From Coprobacillus sp. CAG:826 (GTDB taxonomy: Bacteria > Bacillota_I > Bacilli_A > RFN20 > CAG-826), in the NCBI GenBank assembly GCA_000437235.1, contig FR897041.1:20633-66577 (forward strand): a DNA stretch of 45,945 bases. The letters are read 5' to 3'. A program made the position numbers and the translations under genes. The notes beneath the pieces are model-generated. The model saw nothing but the letters and a program-made list of their open reading frames with translations, did no database searches and had not been told where the DNA came from. Of this stretch, positions 17,255 through 24,957 are shown one piece after another (position 1 is the first letter of the stretch; each line of letters opens with the position of its first letter).

Positions 17255-18250
17255 ATGAAAAATACAAAGGATCGTGTCACAATTTATGAAGTTGCAAGAG
17301 CAAGTGGCGTCTCATTAGCAACTGTTAGCCGTGTTATCAATAAGCAAGGTAATGTTACTGAAGCTACGCGTAAGAAAGTAGAAGAAACCATCGTTCGTTT
17401 AGGATATAAACCATCCGCTTTAGCCCAAGCTTTAGCGACTAACCGTTCGACGAATATTGGTGTTGTTATCCCATCCGCTAACTACGTTTACATTTCCAAT
17501 ATGTTAAATGGTATTACCGATGCCGCCAAAGAAAAAGGATATGTATTAACTTTATTTGTTACTTCTCATTCTCGTGATGATGCGAAACAAATGATTGAAA
17601 AAGTTATTACTTCCCATGTCGATGGCGCGATTATCTTTGATGATGAATTAGATGTAGAAGATGTGAATCACATCTTATCTTATTCTGTACCAGTCATCGC
17701 TGTGAATAACGATATCGTGGGTGAAAAAGTAGGTTCCATTTCTTTTGGATATGAACACAAAGTCAAAAATATTATTCGTGAATATTTCAAAAATGGCGAT
17801 AAGAAAATGTACTTCTTACACGCTCATAACTGTGGCCGTTTATTAGAAAGAATTGAAAAAGCCTTTATTTCCGTTCACTTAGAAGAAAATCGTAGTTATG
17901 GTTTATTATCTTGCGATGATTCTTATAATCGTACTTATACCGATTTCTTAGAATTCTTCAAAACCACCAAGAAAGGTTATTTCTTAGCGTATCGTGATTC
18001 TTTAGCGGCCGCGATTACAAACGCTGCGGTTGATTCAGGTTTACGTGTTCCTGAAGATGTTGAAGTTCTTTCCATCATCGGAACTAAATATGCGGCTATC
18101 ACTCGTCCTCAACTTTCAAGCATGCACATTGATATGTACCAAGTTGGTAAACAAGCAATGATGATGTTAAATGGACTTTTAGATGGTACCTTAGAAGAAA
18201 AGCATTATAAATTTGAATCTAGCTTTGTTCCTAAGATGTCTACTAAATAA
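17255..18250 (+). CDS. ccpA: LacI/GalR-family regulator, probable CcpA
   Basis: A 331-residue transcription factor. The N-terminal helix-turn-helix and hinge (VTIYEVARASGVSLATVSRVINKQGNVTEATRKKV, LGYKPSALAQALATNRSTNIGVVIP) are the LacI/CcpA pattern, followed by a periplasmic-binding-protein-like core; ITRPQLSSMHIDMYQVGKQA near the C-terminus resembles the CcpA region. CcpA controls carbon catabolite repression by binding cre sites with HPr-Ser-P. The CcpA call rests on the DNA-binding region and on synteny with murC and ytxH; the core is divergent, so another LacI-type regulator remains possible. Two cre-like sites occur upstream of the EF-G-like gene in this window. Confidence 0.78.
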   Translation: MKNTKDRVTIYEVARASGVSLATVSRVINKQGNVTEATRKKVEETIVRLGYKPSALAQALATNRSTNIGVVIPSANYVYISNMLNGITDAAKEKGYVLTLFVTSHSRDDAKQMIEKVITSHVDGAIIFDDELDVEDVNHILSYSVPVIAVNNDIVGEKVGSISFGYEHKVKNIIREYFKNGDKKMYFLHAHNCGRLLERIEKAFISVHLEENRSYGLLSCDDSYNRTYTDFLEFFKTTKKGYFLAYRDSLAAAITNAAVDSGLRVPEDVEVLSIIGTKYAAITRPQLSSMHIDMYQVGKQAMMMLNGLLDGTLEEKHYKFESSFVPKMSTK

Positions 18251-18262
18251 AAAACATATTAC

Positions 18263-18302
18263 CATTAAAAAAGTAGGAGAGCAATTTTCTACTTTTTTAA
18301 TG
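18263..18302 (+). terminator. Terminator of the ccpA-like gene
   Basis: CATTAAAAAAGTAG pairs perfectly with CTACTTTTTTAATG around a 12-base loop containing GGAGAGC. Confidence 0.85.
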
Positions 18303-18599
18303 CTTAGAATTAATTAAAAAAATTATATTTATAAAAAAATAGAAGAATAATGATAATATTTTGAACACACTAGATAATATGCTTAGTATTTTTGTAAATA
18401 TATTAAAAATAATGCTATTTTAAATATATTTATATGATAATATAAAAATGTAATGGGAGTAGAGTTGCAAATTCTCTTGCTAAATTTATTTCTCAAAACT
18501 TTACAAGAAGTGCATTAATAATTTAGGACACAACAGCAGCAACTTATGGAGCAAGTTATTGGTTAGGAAAAATTAATTGGGGATTCTAGGAGGAAAAAT
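18303..18599. other. AT-rich intergenic islet with a degenerate coding remnant
   Basis: About 300 bases of very AT-rich DNA. From about 18450 one plus-strand frame reads NGSRVANSLAKFISQNF and so on, an in-frame TAG, then DTTAATYGASYWLGKINWGF and a stop just before the next gene's ribosome binding site. Small-residue-rich composition like this is typical of secreted or polymorphic-toxin C-termini, but there is no start codon or ribosome binding site. It may be the eroded 3' end of a lost gene. The family is not recognised. Confidence 0.35.
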
Positions 18600-19061
18600 A
18601 TGGAATTGTTGTATTTGGTTGGAACTATATGGTCAATTTTATTAATAACATTTGCTATATGTCTTGATACTAGAAGACCAATGTCGACAAAATTGAAATA
18701 TAAATATAGAGTTAAGGATGATTCTATTTTTAGAAAAATAATAAAATTTGAAGATAAAGAAAATTATCCTTGCAATTATTTTAAAATCGTTCCATTTTAT
18801 GTGTTTTTCTTATTAGCGATTTTAAGTTTAATCTTATTATTTGTTGATATGTTTGCTGAGGGATTAATTACAAATGTTATTTCAGGAAGAGTGTTTAAAA
18901 TCATAATAATATTCTTTTTTGGTATTAGTATATTATACTTCCTTGTTATTGTTATTTGGTGGGAAATTGTTGATTATAACGAGCTTAAATTCACCAAAGA
19001 AGAAAAGAAAAAATTGAAACAACTAAAAAAAATTAGGAAAGAAAATAAAAAAAATAAGTAA
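18600..19061 (+). CDS. Three-helix membrane protein, unknown function
   Basis: A 153-residue protein with hydrophobic segments at about residues 3-22, 65-90 and 100-122, a polar loop between the first two, and a very Lys-rich C-terminal tail (KFTKEEKKKLKQLKKIRKENKKNK). It has a strong AGGAGG ribosome binding site. Base composition is more AT-rich than its neighbours, and it sits in the one part of this region without conserved gene order, so recent acquisition is plausible. It might be an immunity-type protein to a lost toxin whose remnant lies upstream, but this is speculation. No family recognised. Confidence 0.65.
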   Translation: MELLYLVGTIWSILLITFAICLDTRRPMSTKLKYKYRVKDDSIFRKIIKFEDKENYPCNYFKIVPFYVFFLLAILSLILLFVDMFAEGLITNVISGRVFKIIIIFFFGISILYFLVIVIWWEIVDYNELKFTKEEKKKLKQLKKIRKENKKNK

Positions 19062-19193
19062 TAACGAATTACTCTCATAAGCAAAAACTAAGGGACTGAT
19101 AAGAAAATAAAAAGTTCCATGCAGTTTCTTTTATGCTTGTCAGATTTTGCAAAAAATAGGATAATTATGACTAATCAACTCAGCTAAATAGTA

Positions 19194-19221
19194 GTAAAAA
19201 AAGGTTCAAATGAACCTTTTT
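19194..19221 (-). terminator. Terminator of oleate hydratase
   Basis: AAAAAGGTTCA and TGAACCTTTTT form an 11-bp stem with a very small loop. On the minus strand it ends in a T run, 17 bases past the ohyA stop codon. Confidence 0.88.
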
Positions 19222-19237
19222 CAAGATTTTTTTAAAA

Positions 19238-21028
19238 TTATTGAATTAATCCACTATCTTTTAACCAAATTTCGGCATCGGTGCCTTTACTCTTTTTAAG
19301 GAGAATTTTTAAGAGAAGTTTTTCCTTAAAGGATAACTTTTTAACACTGGTAATTGGTTTCTTATCAAGAGCGTAATAAGAAGCGCGTAGTAATTCACGA
19401 ATATCATAAGTGCTACCCCATACTTCAGGAACAGCGCGGTCAATATTTAAAAGAGTGTAGACGGCTTCCATGCCGGTACGAATGGAATATTCCGTGGTGA
19501 AGATCGTGTCACGAGGTGTTTCGGCAAATTGACCAATAAAGGCAAAGTTTTTGGCTCCATGAGGGACAACTAAAGGACGGTCCTCATGTTTTCTTGGTTG
19601 GAAGAATGCATTAATATAAGGCATATAGCATGTAGTTGTGTTACAAGCATTTTCTGCTAATAAATCAATACGATTGATGTCAATTCCAATATGGTAAAGC
19701 CATTCTTTGCATACTTCAATACCAGTACATTTTTTCATGGGTTTCTTAACATAATTACCTTCTTTATCCGTGGACAAAGAGTAGACCCAAACTAAGACTA
19801 AATTTTTGTCTTGCGCTTTGAATTGGGGTTGACGGTTAATGGTCCATGATAAGTACCAATTATCCGTACTATCTTTTACGGTCACGATACCACCAGTAGT
19901 GACTTTTCCACTACGAGGATCACGCTTACAGATTTTCATGATATGATCAATAATTTCTTCGTTTGATGTGGCAATCGTTGCGCTCATCCAATTCGTTTTA
20001 TCGACATCTGAACAGAAGACTTCAGGATGACCATAATCACTACCTTGGGCGGCAATATTTCTCCACATATTCCAAGATTCACCAAAACCATTCTTAATCT
20101 TACTTAAATCAGGTGCATGCGTTTGATCACCATAGCAAGATGTATCTGTACAACAACCATTCGTGATAAAGACAAGATCATCTTCAACTAAATCAATCGT
20201 TTGTTCTTGGTTATCTTTTATATAAACGATTTGACGTGCAACTTTTTTACCTTCTTTTTCATCAATGATGACATTTTTTACATCGATGCCATATTCGATT
20301 TTAACGCCATGGCTCTCTAAGTATTTGACTAATGGAAGAATCATACTTTCAAATTGATTATATTTGGTAAAGCGTAGAGCAGAGAAATCAGGCAAACCAT
20401 CGATATGGTGCACATATCTTTGTAAATAGCGTTTCATCTCTAACGCGCTAGACCAACGTTGGAACGCAAACATTGTTTGCCAATAAAGCCAAAAGTTGGT
20501 TTCCCAAAATGAATCATGGAAAATTTCTGAAATTTTCTTATCTTCCAATTCTTTTTCAGGGGTCATATAAAGTTTCATTAAATCTTGAGCTGATTGTTTA
20601 TCTAATTTGAATTGTTTATCGGTATGAGCATCTTGACCTCTTTTCACAGTCGCTCTACATAAAGAGTAGTTAGGATCTTCTTTGTTGAGCCAATAGTATT
20701 CATCTAAGACACTGATGCCTTCGGTTTCAATGGATGGAACATCGCGGTACATATCCCACATACATTCAAAGTGATTATCCATTTCACGGCCACCACGCAT
20801 AAAGAATCCTTTGGTGATGTCTTTACGGCCATCGCAACTACCACCGGCTAATTCTAATTTTTCTAAAAGGTGAATGTGTTCTCCTTTCATTTGGCCATCT
20901 CTTACAAGATAGAAAGCTGCGGATAAACCAGCTAATCCAGTACCAATAATATAAGCGGATTTTTTGTCCACACCTTCGGGTTTCTTTGGATGCGCAAATG
21001 CTTCATAATTTCCTGCACTATAATACAT
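19238..21028 (-). CDS. ohyA: Oleate hydratase (MCRA family)
   Basis: A 596-residue FAD enzyme that adds water to the cis-9 double bond of oleic and related unsaturated fatty acids, giving 10-hydroxy acids and detoxifying antimicrobial fatty acids at the membrane. Motifs: FAD loop IIGTGLAGLSAA (residues 27-38), LEKLELAGGSCDG, the RGGREMDNHFECMWDM segment with the catalytic Glu (E82), and a C-terminal FIGQFAETPRDTIFTTEYSIRTG that closes the FAD site. Length matches characterised members. AAGGAGG precedes the ATG. A TetR regulator is encoded just upstream on the same strand, a plausible controller. Confidence 0.97.
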   Translation of the reverse strand: MYYSAGNYEAFAHPKKPEGVDKKSAYIIGTGLAGLSAAFYLVRDGQMKGEHIHLLEKLELAGGSCDGRKDITKGFFMRGGREMDNHFECMWDMYRDVPSIETEGISVLDEYYWLNKEDPNYSLCRATVKRGQDAHTDKQFKLDKQSAQDLMKLYMTPEKELEDKKISEIFHDSFWETNFWLYWQTMFAFQRWSSALEMKRYLQRYVHHIDGLPDFSALRFTKYNQFESMILPLVKYLESHGVKIEYGIDVKNVIIDEKEGKKVARQIVYIKDNQEQTIDLVEDDLVFITNGCCTDTSCYGDQTHAPDLSKIKNGFGESWNMWRNIAAQGSDYGHPEVFCSDVDKTNWMSATIATSNEEIIDHIMKICKRDPRSGKVTTGGIVTVKDSTDNWYLSWTINRQPQFKAQDKNLVLVWVYSLSTDKEGNYVKKPMKKCTGIEVCKEWLYHIGIDINRIDLLAENACNTTTCYMPYINAFFQPRKHEDRPLVVPHGAKNFAFIGQFAETPRDTIFTTEYSIRTGMEAVYTLLNIDRAVPEVWGSTYDIRELLRASYYALDKKPITSVKKLSFKEKLLLKILLKKSKGTDAEIWLKDSGLIQ

Positions 21029-21062
21029 AATTTTTTCCTCCTTGTATTTTCGTTACACCTTC

Positions 21063-21090
21063 ATTATAAGAAAGAGAAAAAAAGTGTAAA
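21063..21090 (-). promoter_or_regulatory. ohyA promoter with a possible TetR operator
   Basis: On the minus strand, TTTACA, a 16-base spacer and TATAAT. Overlapping the -35 is TGTA-N4-TACA (about 21085-21096), a small inverted repeat that could be the operator of the adjacent TetR-type regulator. Confidence 0.55.
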
Positions 21091-21095
21091 TGTAC

Positions 21096-21160
21096 AAAAA
21101 AAGGCGCTTGTCGTAATTTTAAACAAGAGGGCTATACTCATGCTTTTTACGACAAACACC
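21096..21160 (-). terminator. Large-loop terminator between the TetR gene and ohyA
   Basis: Read on the minus strand, GGTGTTTGTCGTAA pairs over 14 bp (two G-U wobbles) with TTACGACAAGCGCC, followed by seven T residues. The loop is about 30 bases, unusually long, which leaves room for an attenuation or protein-binding role as well as plain termination. Confidence 0.65.
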
Positions 21161-21177
21161 TAGGTTTTGTCTAAAAA

Positions 21178-21741
21178 TTATGAATGATGTTTCGCATTTT
21201 CTAAGGCATGATCAATGGTGCCATGAATTAAAGAATCTAGACGAGTAATGATTAATTGTGGGTCGTCTTTCATATCTTTTTTAACCCATTCTAAGACAAT
21301 ACCCACAAATCCATATTTATAAAAGTTGGCGATAAAGGCTAAATCGTCTTCTCTTACGACTAAGCCTTTACTTTTTTCTTTAGCAACGTTATAGAGTAAA
21401 TCATAAACAACGCGGTAAAGATAGTTTTGCAAAGATTCTAGAGAAACGGAATGAAAAATGTTTACAATAAAAGGTTTGTCTTTTTTCATTAATTCAAATA
21501 AAGAAAGAAAGCCTTCTTGCCAAGTATCGTAGGTTTTATGGTTTTGAATGGCACGATCCGCATCTTCAAAGCATATCCATTCAATTAAATCCTGTATATC
21601 TTGAAAATGATAATAGAAAGTTTGTCGATTCATTTCACATTTTTCCGTAATGTCATTAATCGTAATTTTGGATAAAGGTTTTTCAAGTAAAAGTTCTTTA
21701 AAAGCATAGGATATTGCTTTTTTCGTCGTTGCCTTGCTCAT
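21178..21741 (-). CDS. TetR-family regulator (DhaS-like)
   Basis: A 187-residue repressor-type protein. The N-terminal helix-turn-helix is ITINDITEKCEMNRQTFYYHFQDIQDL (about residues 26-52), the signature of TetR members of the DhaS group; the C-terminal half is all-helical and would bind the effector. AGGAGGG precedes the ATG. It starts 33 bases after the SPFH gene and lies directly upstream of ohyA, so the likely target is ohyA and the likely signal a fatty acid, both inferences from context. Confidence 0.85.
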   Translation of the reverse strand: MSKATTKKAISYAFKELLLEKPLSKITINDITEKCEMNRQTFYYHFQDIQDLIEWICFEDADRAIQNHKTYDTWQEGFLSLFELMKKDKPFIVNIFHSVSLESLQNYLYRVVYDLLYNVAKEKSKGLVVREDDLAFIANFYKYGFVGIVLEWVKKDMKDDPQLIITRLDSLIHGTIDHALENAKHHS

Positions 21742-21774
21742 CCCATCCCTCCTAACGTTTTATATAAAAAATTC

Positions 21775-22893
21775 TTATTTTTTATCTACTTTAGAACCGG
21801 TTAAGTAGGTGGTTAATTGACTTAATAAATCACCATTTCCGTTTAAAGAAATGCTACCAATTTTTTCACAAATTCTTTCAATATATTCAAGTTCTTTTAA
21901 GCGATAAAGCGTAGTGTTTTCATCCATTAAACGGGCAGTGTTTAATAAAGAACGAGTAGAAGCGACTTCTTCTCGACGGGTGATGACATTCGCTTGGGCA
22001 CGTTTTTCCGCAATTAAAACGGTATTCATAATGTCACGAATTTCCCCAGGAAGAATTAAATCTTTAATGGAAGCTTCTTCAATTTCTAAATAAAGAGATT
22101 TGCCTTTTTCTTTTAAAGCATTTAATAAGAAAGTGGACATTTCTTTTTTACTTGCTAAGATTTCATCTAAAGATTTTTCACCCATATAATCGCGCAACGC
22201 TAATTGGACGGCAATATAAAGCTCATTTTTATAGTCCTCAATTTCCGTTTTGACTTTAACATAATTCGTAATACGGTAAGAGCAGACACAATTGATACGT
22301 AAGGAAACTTTGTCGTTGGTTAAAATTTCTTGTCCCACGATATCTTGAGTAACTAAACAAGTATCCACTAAATCTACCTTAACGTCGACACTGCCATTTT
22401 TAAAGAAATAAGTACCAGGCGTGAGCGTGCGAACGAATTGATGGTTGAAATATAGAATTCCCATTTGCTTTTCATTAACATCTATGCGTTTCACATAAGG
22501 CATAAAAAGAGGATGAGTTAATAAAGAAGCAGGAATATTTTCTTCTATCTCAGGTTTTGATAAATCCATGGGAATAAATGTGTGTTCACGTTGAATATTC
22601 CAGAAATAATATTTTCCAGCTCCATATATACTTTGAAAAATACCATCAACAAAATGAATCATCATCGTGTTATTTTCCACTACACATTTGGTGACATTAG
22701 AAGAAAAAGCGGGATCTTTTTCGAATAAAGAAACTTCTAGATTATCCACTCGTACATGACCATCATTTACATTAGATAGCAAAATCTTTTTTCCACCCCA
22801 TAAGGAATATTTTCCGGGTTCTACCATTTTGATAAATTTCCCGTTCTTAAAAAGAAATCCTTTTTGACCTTCTAAAATAATAATTTTTTTCAT
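21775..22893 (-). CDS. SPFH/band-7 (slipin-like) protein
   Basis: A 372-residue protein. The first 110 residues have repeated motifs of the form G-x-x-G-x-L-F-x-x-G-x-F (EGQKGFLFKNGKFIKMVEPGKYSLWGGKK); the centre, about 140-310, matches the SPFH fold (NEKQMGILYFNHQFVRTLTPGTYFFKNG, GEKSLDEILASKKEM, IAEKRAQANVITRREEVASTRS). There is no obvious transmembrane helix. Such proteins form membrane-associated oligomers, though the role here is unknown. The ATG at 22893 is chosen because AAAGGAGG lies 11 bases upstream and the family N-terminus starts there; the frame stays open for another 75 codons to 23121, but that part looks non-coding. Confidence 0.85.
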   Translation of the reverse strand: MKKIIILEGQKGFLFKNGKFIKMVEPGKYSLWGGKKILLSNVNDGHVRVDNLEVSLFEKDPAFSSNVTKCVVENNTMMIHFVDGIFQSIYGAGKYYFWNIQREHTFIPMDLSKPEIEENIPASLLTHPLFMPYVKRIDVNEKQMGILYFNHQFVRTLTPGTYFFKNGSVDVKVDLVDTCLVTQDIVGQEILTNDKVSLRINCVCSYRITNYVKVKTEIEDYKNELYIAVQLALRDYMGEKSLDEILASKKEMSTFLLNALKEKGKSLYLEIEEASIKDLILPGEIRDIMNTVLIAEKRAQANVITRREEVASTRSLLNTARLMDENTTLYRLKELEYIERICEKIGSISLNGNGDLLSQLTTYLTGSKVDKK

Positions 22894-23153
22894 AGTTTCA
22901 TTGTCCTCCTTTATTTTCATAAGCAATAATTGCTTACATTTGACATTCCGTCCTAAAAAAAGAAAGCGGTTATTGATTAAGTAGCAACGCATAAAAGCGG
23001 AATCCGAAGATTTGGCTCTTCTTGAAGTCACTACGATATCCTCGTTAAACAAGGCTTTCCTCCTTTTGCTTTTTCTCCATAACGAGCAAGAAAAAGCGCG
23101 GACGTTTTTAGATTGTAACATTTCTCAATGTTAAAAAAAGATAAAAAATGCTT
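22894..23153 (-). promoter_or_regulatory. Structured leader of the SPFH gene
   Basis: About 250 bases of probable untranslated leader. Hairpins in transcript order: a 9-bp stem GCTTTTTCT/AGAAAAAGC (23068-23097, 12-base loop), CCTTG/CGAGG, GAAGA/TCTTC, and a 17-base palindrome TAAGCAAT-T-ATTGCTTA (22920-22936) just before the ribosome binding site. No known riboswitch motif was recognised. An AAAAGGAGG followed by TTG at about 23050 could start a 52-residue N-terminal extension of the SPFH protein, but the encoded residues look unnatural. Confidence 0.45.
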
Positions 23154-23246
23154 TGCTTTAACCACTTAGCTATCTTCCTAAAAAGGAAGAGTGGGATTCG
23201 AACCCACGAATACGTGCTTTAAGCACAAAAAGGTTTAACAGACCTT
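23154..23246 (-). tRNA. Permuted tRNA-like element: 3' part precedes 5' part
   Basis: On the minus strand the order is: anticodon stem-loop (23246-23230, stem AAGGT/ACCTT, loop CTGTTAA, anticodon GTT); 22-base variable arm with GTGC/GCAC stem (23229-23208); T arm GTGGG-TTCGAAT-CCCAC (23207-23191); acceptor 3' strand TCTTCCT (23190-23184); four T residues; then acceptor 5' strand AGGAAGA (23179-23173), U8, A9, a D arm with AGTGGTTA loop (A14, G18, G19, A21) and A26 (23154). Joining base 26 to the anticodon stem gives a full type II cloverleaf with a perfect 7-bp acceptor stem. The D arm resembles tRNA-Tyr, yet the anticodon reads Asn. It could be functional, regulatory, or a relic of tandem tRNA genes. 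Confidence 0.6.
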
Positions 23247-23366
23247 CCCATACTTTTTTATAGAGGTTCTGGCTATCCTCTTGCTAAAGAAACCAGTATA
23301 CATCATGAGGAAACCTCCATGCACTGTGGCAAAACCATATGCCCACCTTATCGGAATTCTTTAACA
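23247..23366 (-). ncRNA. Structured RNA upstream of the tRNA-like element
   Basis: About 120 bases with several hairpins in transcript order: GTGG(G)CA/TGCCAC, CAT(G)GAGG-TTT-CCTCATG, and CTGG...TCTT-TAGC-AAGA...CCAG enclosed by ATACT/AGTAT. A possible extended -10 (TGATAAAAT, 23372-23380) with TTGTGT at a 19-base spacing would start transcription near 23365. No match to SRP RNA, RNase P RNA, 6S RNA or a tmRNA tag was recognised. It probably forms one transcript with the tRNA-like element. Confidence 0.4.
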
Positions 23367-23382
23367 TATTTATTTTATCATA

Positions 23383-23800
23383 TCTATTTTTAAAATACAC
23401 AATAATTCTAAAGGGCTTTTATAGGGAAGAAATACATCTTTATAAATCAGGAAAAAAATATCGATAAAACGTATCGATGTATTTTTATCAAATAGTTAAA
23501 TAATTGGGTATAACACTCTTAGTAAACAAAGAAGAAAAAACAAAATAAAAATTAAAATTTCAAATAATGAAATAATAAATAAAAAGGAAAAAGTTCCAAA
23601 AATAATAGGAATTATTCTGTTTTCGTTCATTTAAGAAGAAAAAATAAAAAAATGTAAGAATAAAAAAGAGTATAAAAACAAGGAAAAAAGCAAAAATAAA
23701 AGAGATGAGAATAAAGAACATTTTCTTTAAAAAATCAAGATAAATATCTTGTAAAATAAAAGGAATGTGATTATAACCATGGCCGAAAGGAGATAACTAT
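23383..23800. other. AT-rich intergenic region before the AEC gene
   Basis: About 420 bases with no convincing gene. On the minus strand two very hydrophobic short frames exist (23496-23630, 44 codons, and one starting at 23721), but neither has a ribosome binding site. ATCGAT-N7-ATCGAT (about 23460-23478) with flanking A and T runs could act as a weak terminator. The plus-strand promoter of the AEC gene must lie here, but no clear -35/-10 pair was found. Confidence 0.4.
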
Positions 23801-24940
23801 ATGTTACAAATGATTTTAGCTTCCGATATTGGAAATAATATCAAGGGAGCATTAAGTTCAATGGACCTTTGGATTGCGGTATGTAAAAGTGTCGTTATTA
23901 TCTTATTAGGTTTCTTGCTTACAAAAGGAAAAATCTTGCCAGATGGAACGGGTAAAGTATTGACCAAAATTGTGATGACGATTTGCTTACCTTGCTTAGC
24001 GTTTTCGTCCTTTATGACGTCTATCTCACAAGCGACTTTTGAAAGCTGTTTAGTTTCTTTTATTTATGGCTTTGTTGTTTACATTGCCTTCATCTTCTTA
24101 GCCAAATTATTATTTATTTGGGTAAAAGATCCTACCAAAAGAAAGGTGATGGAAATCTTATTCGTATTTGGTTCTACAACCTTCTTTGGGCAACCATTAA
24201 TTAAAGCCGTATTTCCTAATGCTTTTAATGATTCAAGTATGTTCAACATTGCTTATCGTGTATTCCTTTATTCTTATGCTTATTACGCGATTTGCCAAAA
24301 TAAGGATGAAAGTGAAGAACATGAAAAGATGACTTGGGCTTCTTTTAAAAAGATTTTAAAGAAAATCTTCGTTAACCCTGTCATTATCGCTACTTTCTTA
24401 GGCTTTATTTTATGGAGCCTACAACTTGTTGGTGATGCTTCTGATACTAACAATTGGTGGGTGGTTACGGTAAACGGAGCAGGGAATGTACCCGCTACCG
24501 GAGCATTCTGGAACATCAAAGTTTCTTTACCACCTGTATATCAAACGATGAATACCTTAGGCGGATTATCTTCCCCATTAGTGTGGATTGCTATTGGTTG
24601 TACGTTAGGAAAAGTATCCTTTAAAAGTGCAGCAAGCGATAAATCCGTATGGGCTTATTCCTTCATTAAATTAATTGCAGCGCCAGTATTAAACTTCGTT
24701 TTCCTTTTATTAATCAATTTAATTCCAGGTATCCATGTGACGTTTAATACGGTAGCGGCTACGACTTTAATGTGGACCACCCCACCAGCCACTGTTGCGG
24801 TTACTTATTGTATTAACTCGAATAAAGAATCAACCTTTGCTTCCAGTTGTTCTTTAATTGGAACATTCTTGGCGGTTGTCTTTATTCCTATTTATATGAT
24901 TTTATTAACCGTCATTCAAAATGTGGGCATCTTTGCCTAG
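23801..24940 (+). CDS. AEC-family transporter
   Basis: A 379-residue integral membrane protein with about ten hydrophobic helices in two halves around a charged central loop (QNKDESEEHEKMTW). Family features: MTICLPCLAFSSFM, a conserved FGQPLIKAVFP-like segment in the fourth helix region, and LMWTTPPATVAVTYC near the end. AEC members include malate and other organic acid permeases. The two following D-2-hydroxyacid dehydrogenase genes suggest a hydroxy- or keto-acid as substrate, an inference. AAAGGAG lies before the ATG, and the next gene starts 17 bases after the stop. Confidence 0.85.
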   Translation: MLQMILASDIGNNIKGALSSMDLWIAVCKSVVIILLGFLLTKGKILPDGTGKVLTKIVMTICLPCLAFSSFMTSISQATFESCLVSFIYGFVVYIAFIFLAKLLFIWVKDPTKRKVMEILFVFGSTTFFGQPLIKAVFPNAFNDSSMFNIAYRVFLYSYAYYAICQNKDESEEHEKMTWASFKKILKKIFVNPVIIATFLGFILWSLQLVGDASDTNNWWVVTVNGAGNVPATGAFWNIKVSLPPVYQTMNTLGGLSSPLVWIAIGCTLGKVSFKSAASDKSVWAYSFIKLIAAPVLNFVFLLLINLIPGIHVTFNTVAATTLMWTTPPATVAVTYCINSNKESTFASSCSLIGTFLAVVFIPIYMILLTVIQNVGIFA

Positions 24941-24957
24941 AAATAGAGGACTAGCAT

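Noticed and set aside
22894..23121. N-terminal extension of the SPFH protein (75 codons)
   Set aside because: It is open by chance through structured leader DNA, has Cys/Arg/Ser-rich unnatural residues, and a better start with AAAGGAGG exists at 22893.
23140..23370. Permuted tmRNA
   Set aside because: No tag frame ending in an Ala-Ala type motif, no G3-U70 pair for Ala, and the D arm and anticodon arm are those of a tRNA.
23140..23370. Circularly permuted group I or group II intron around the tRNA halves
   Set aside because: No conserved P7/P3 core sequences or domain V hairpin were recognised on either side.
23496..23721. Two short, very hydrophobic minus-strand reading frames
   Set aside because: AT-rich DNA encodes Phe/Ile/Leu by composition; no ribosome binding sites were found for either start.
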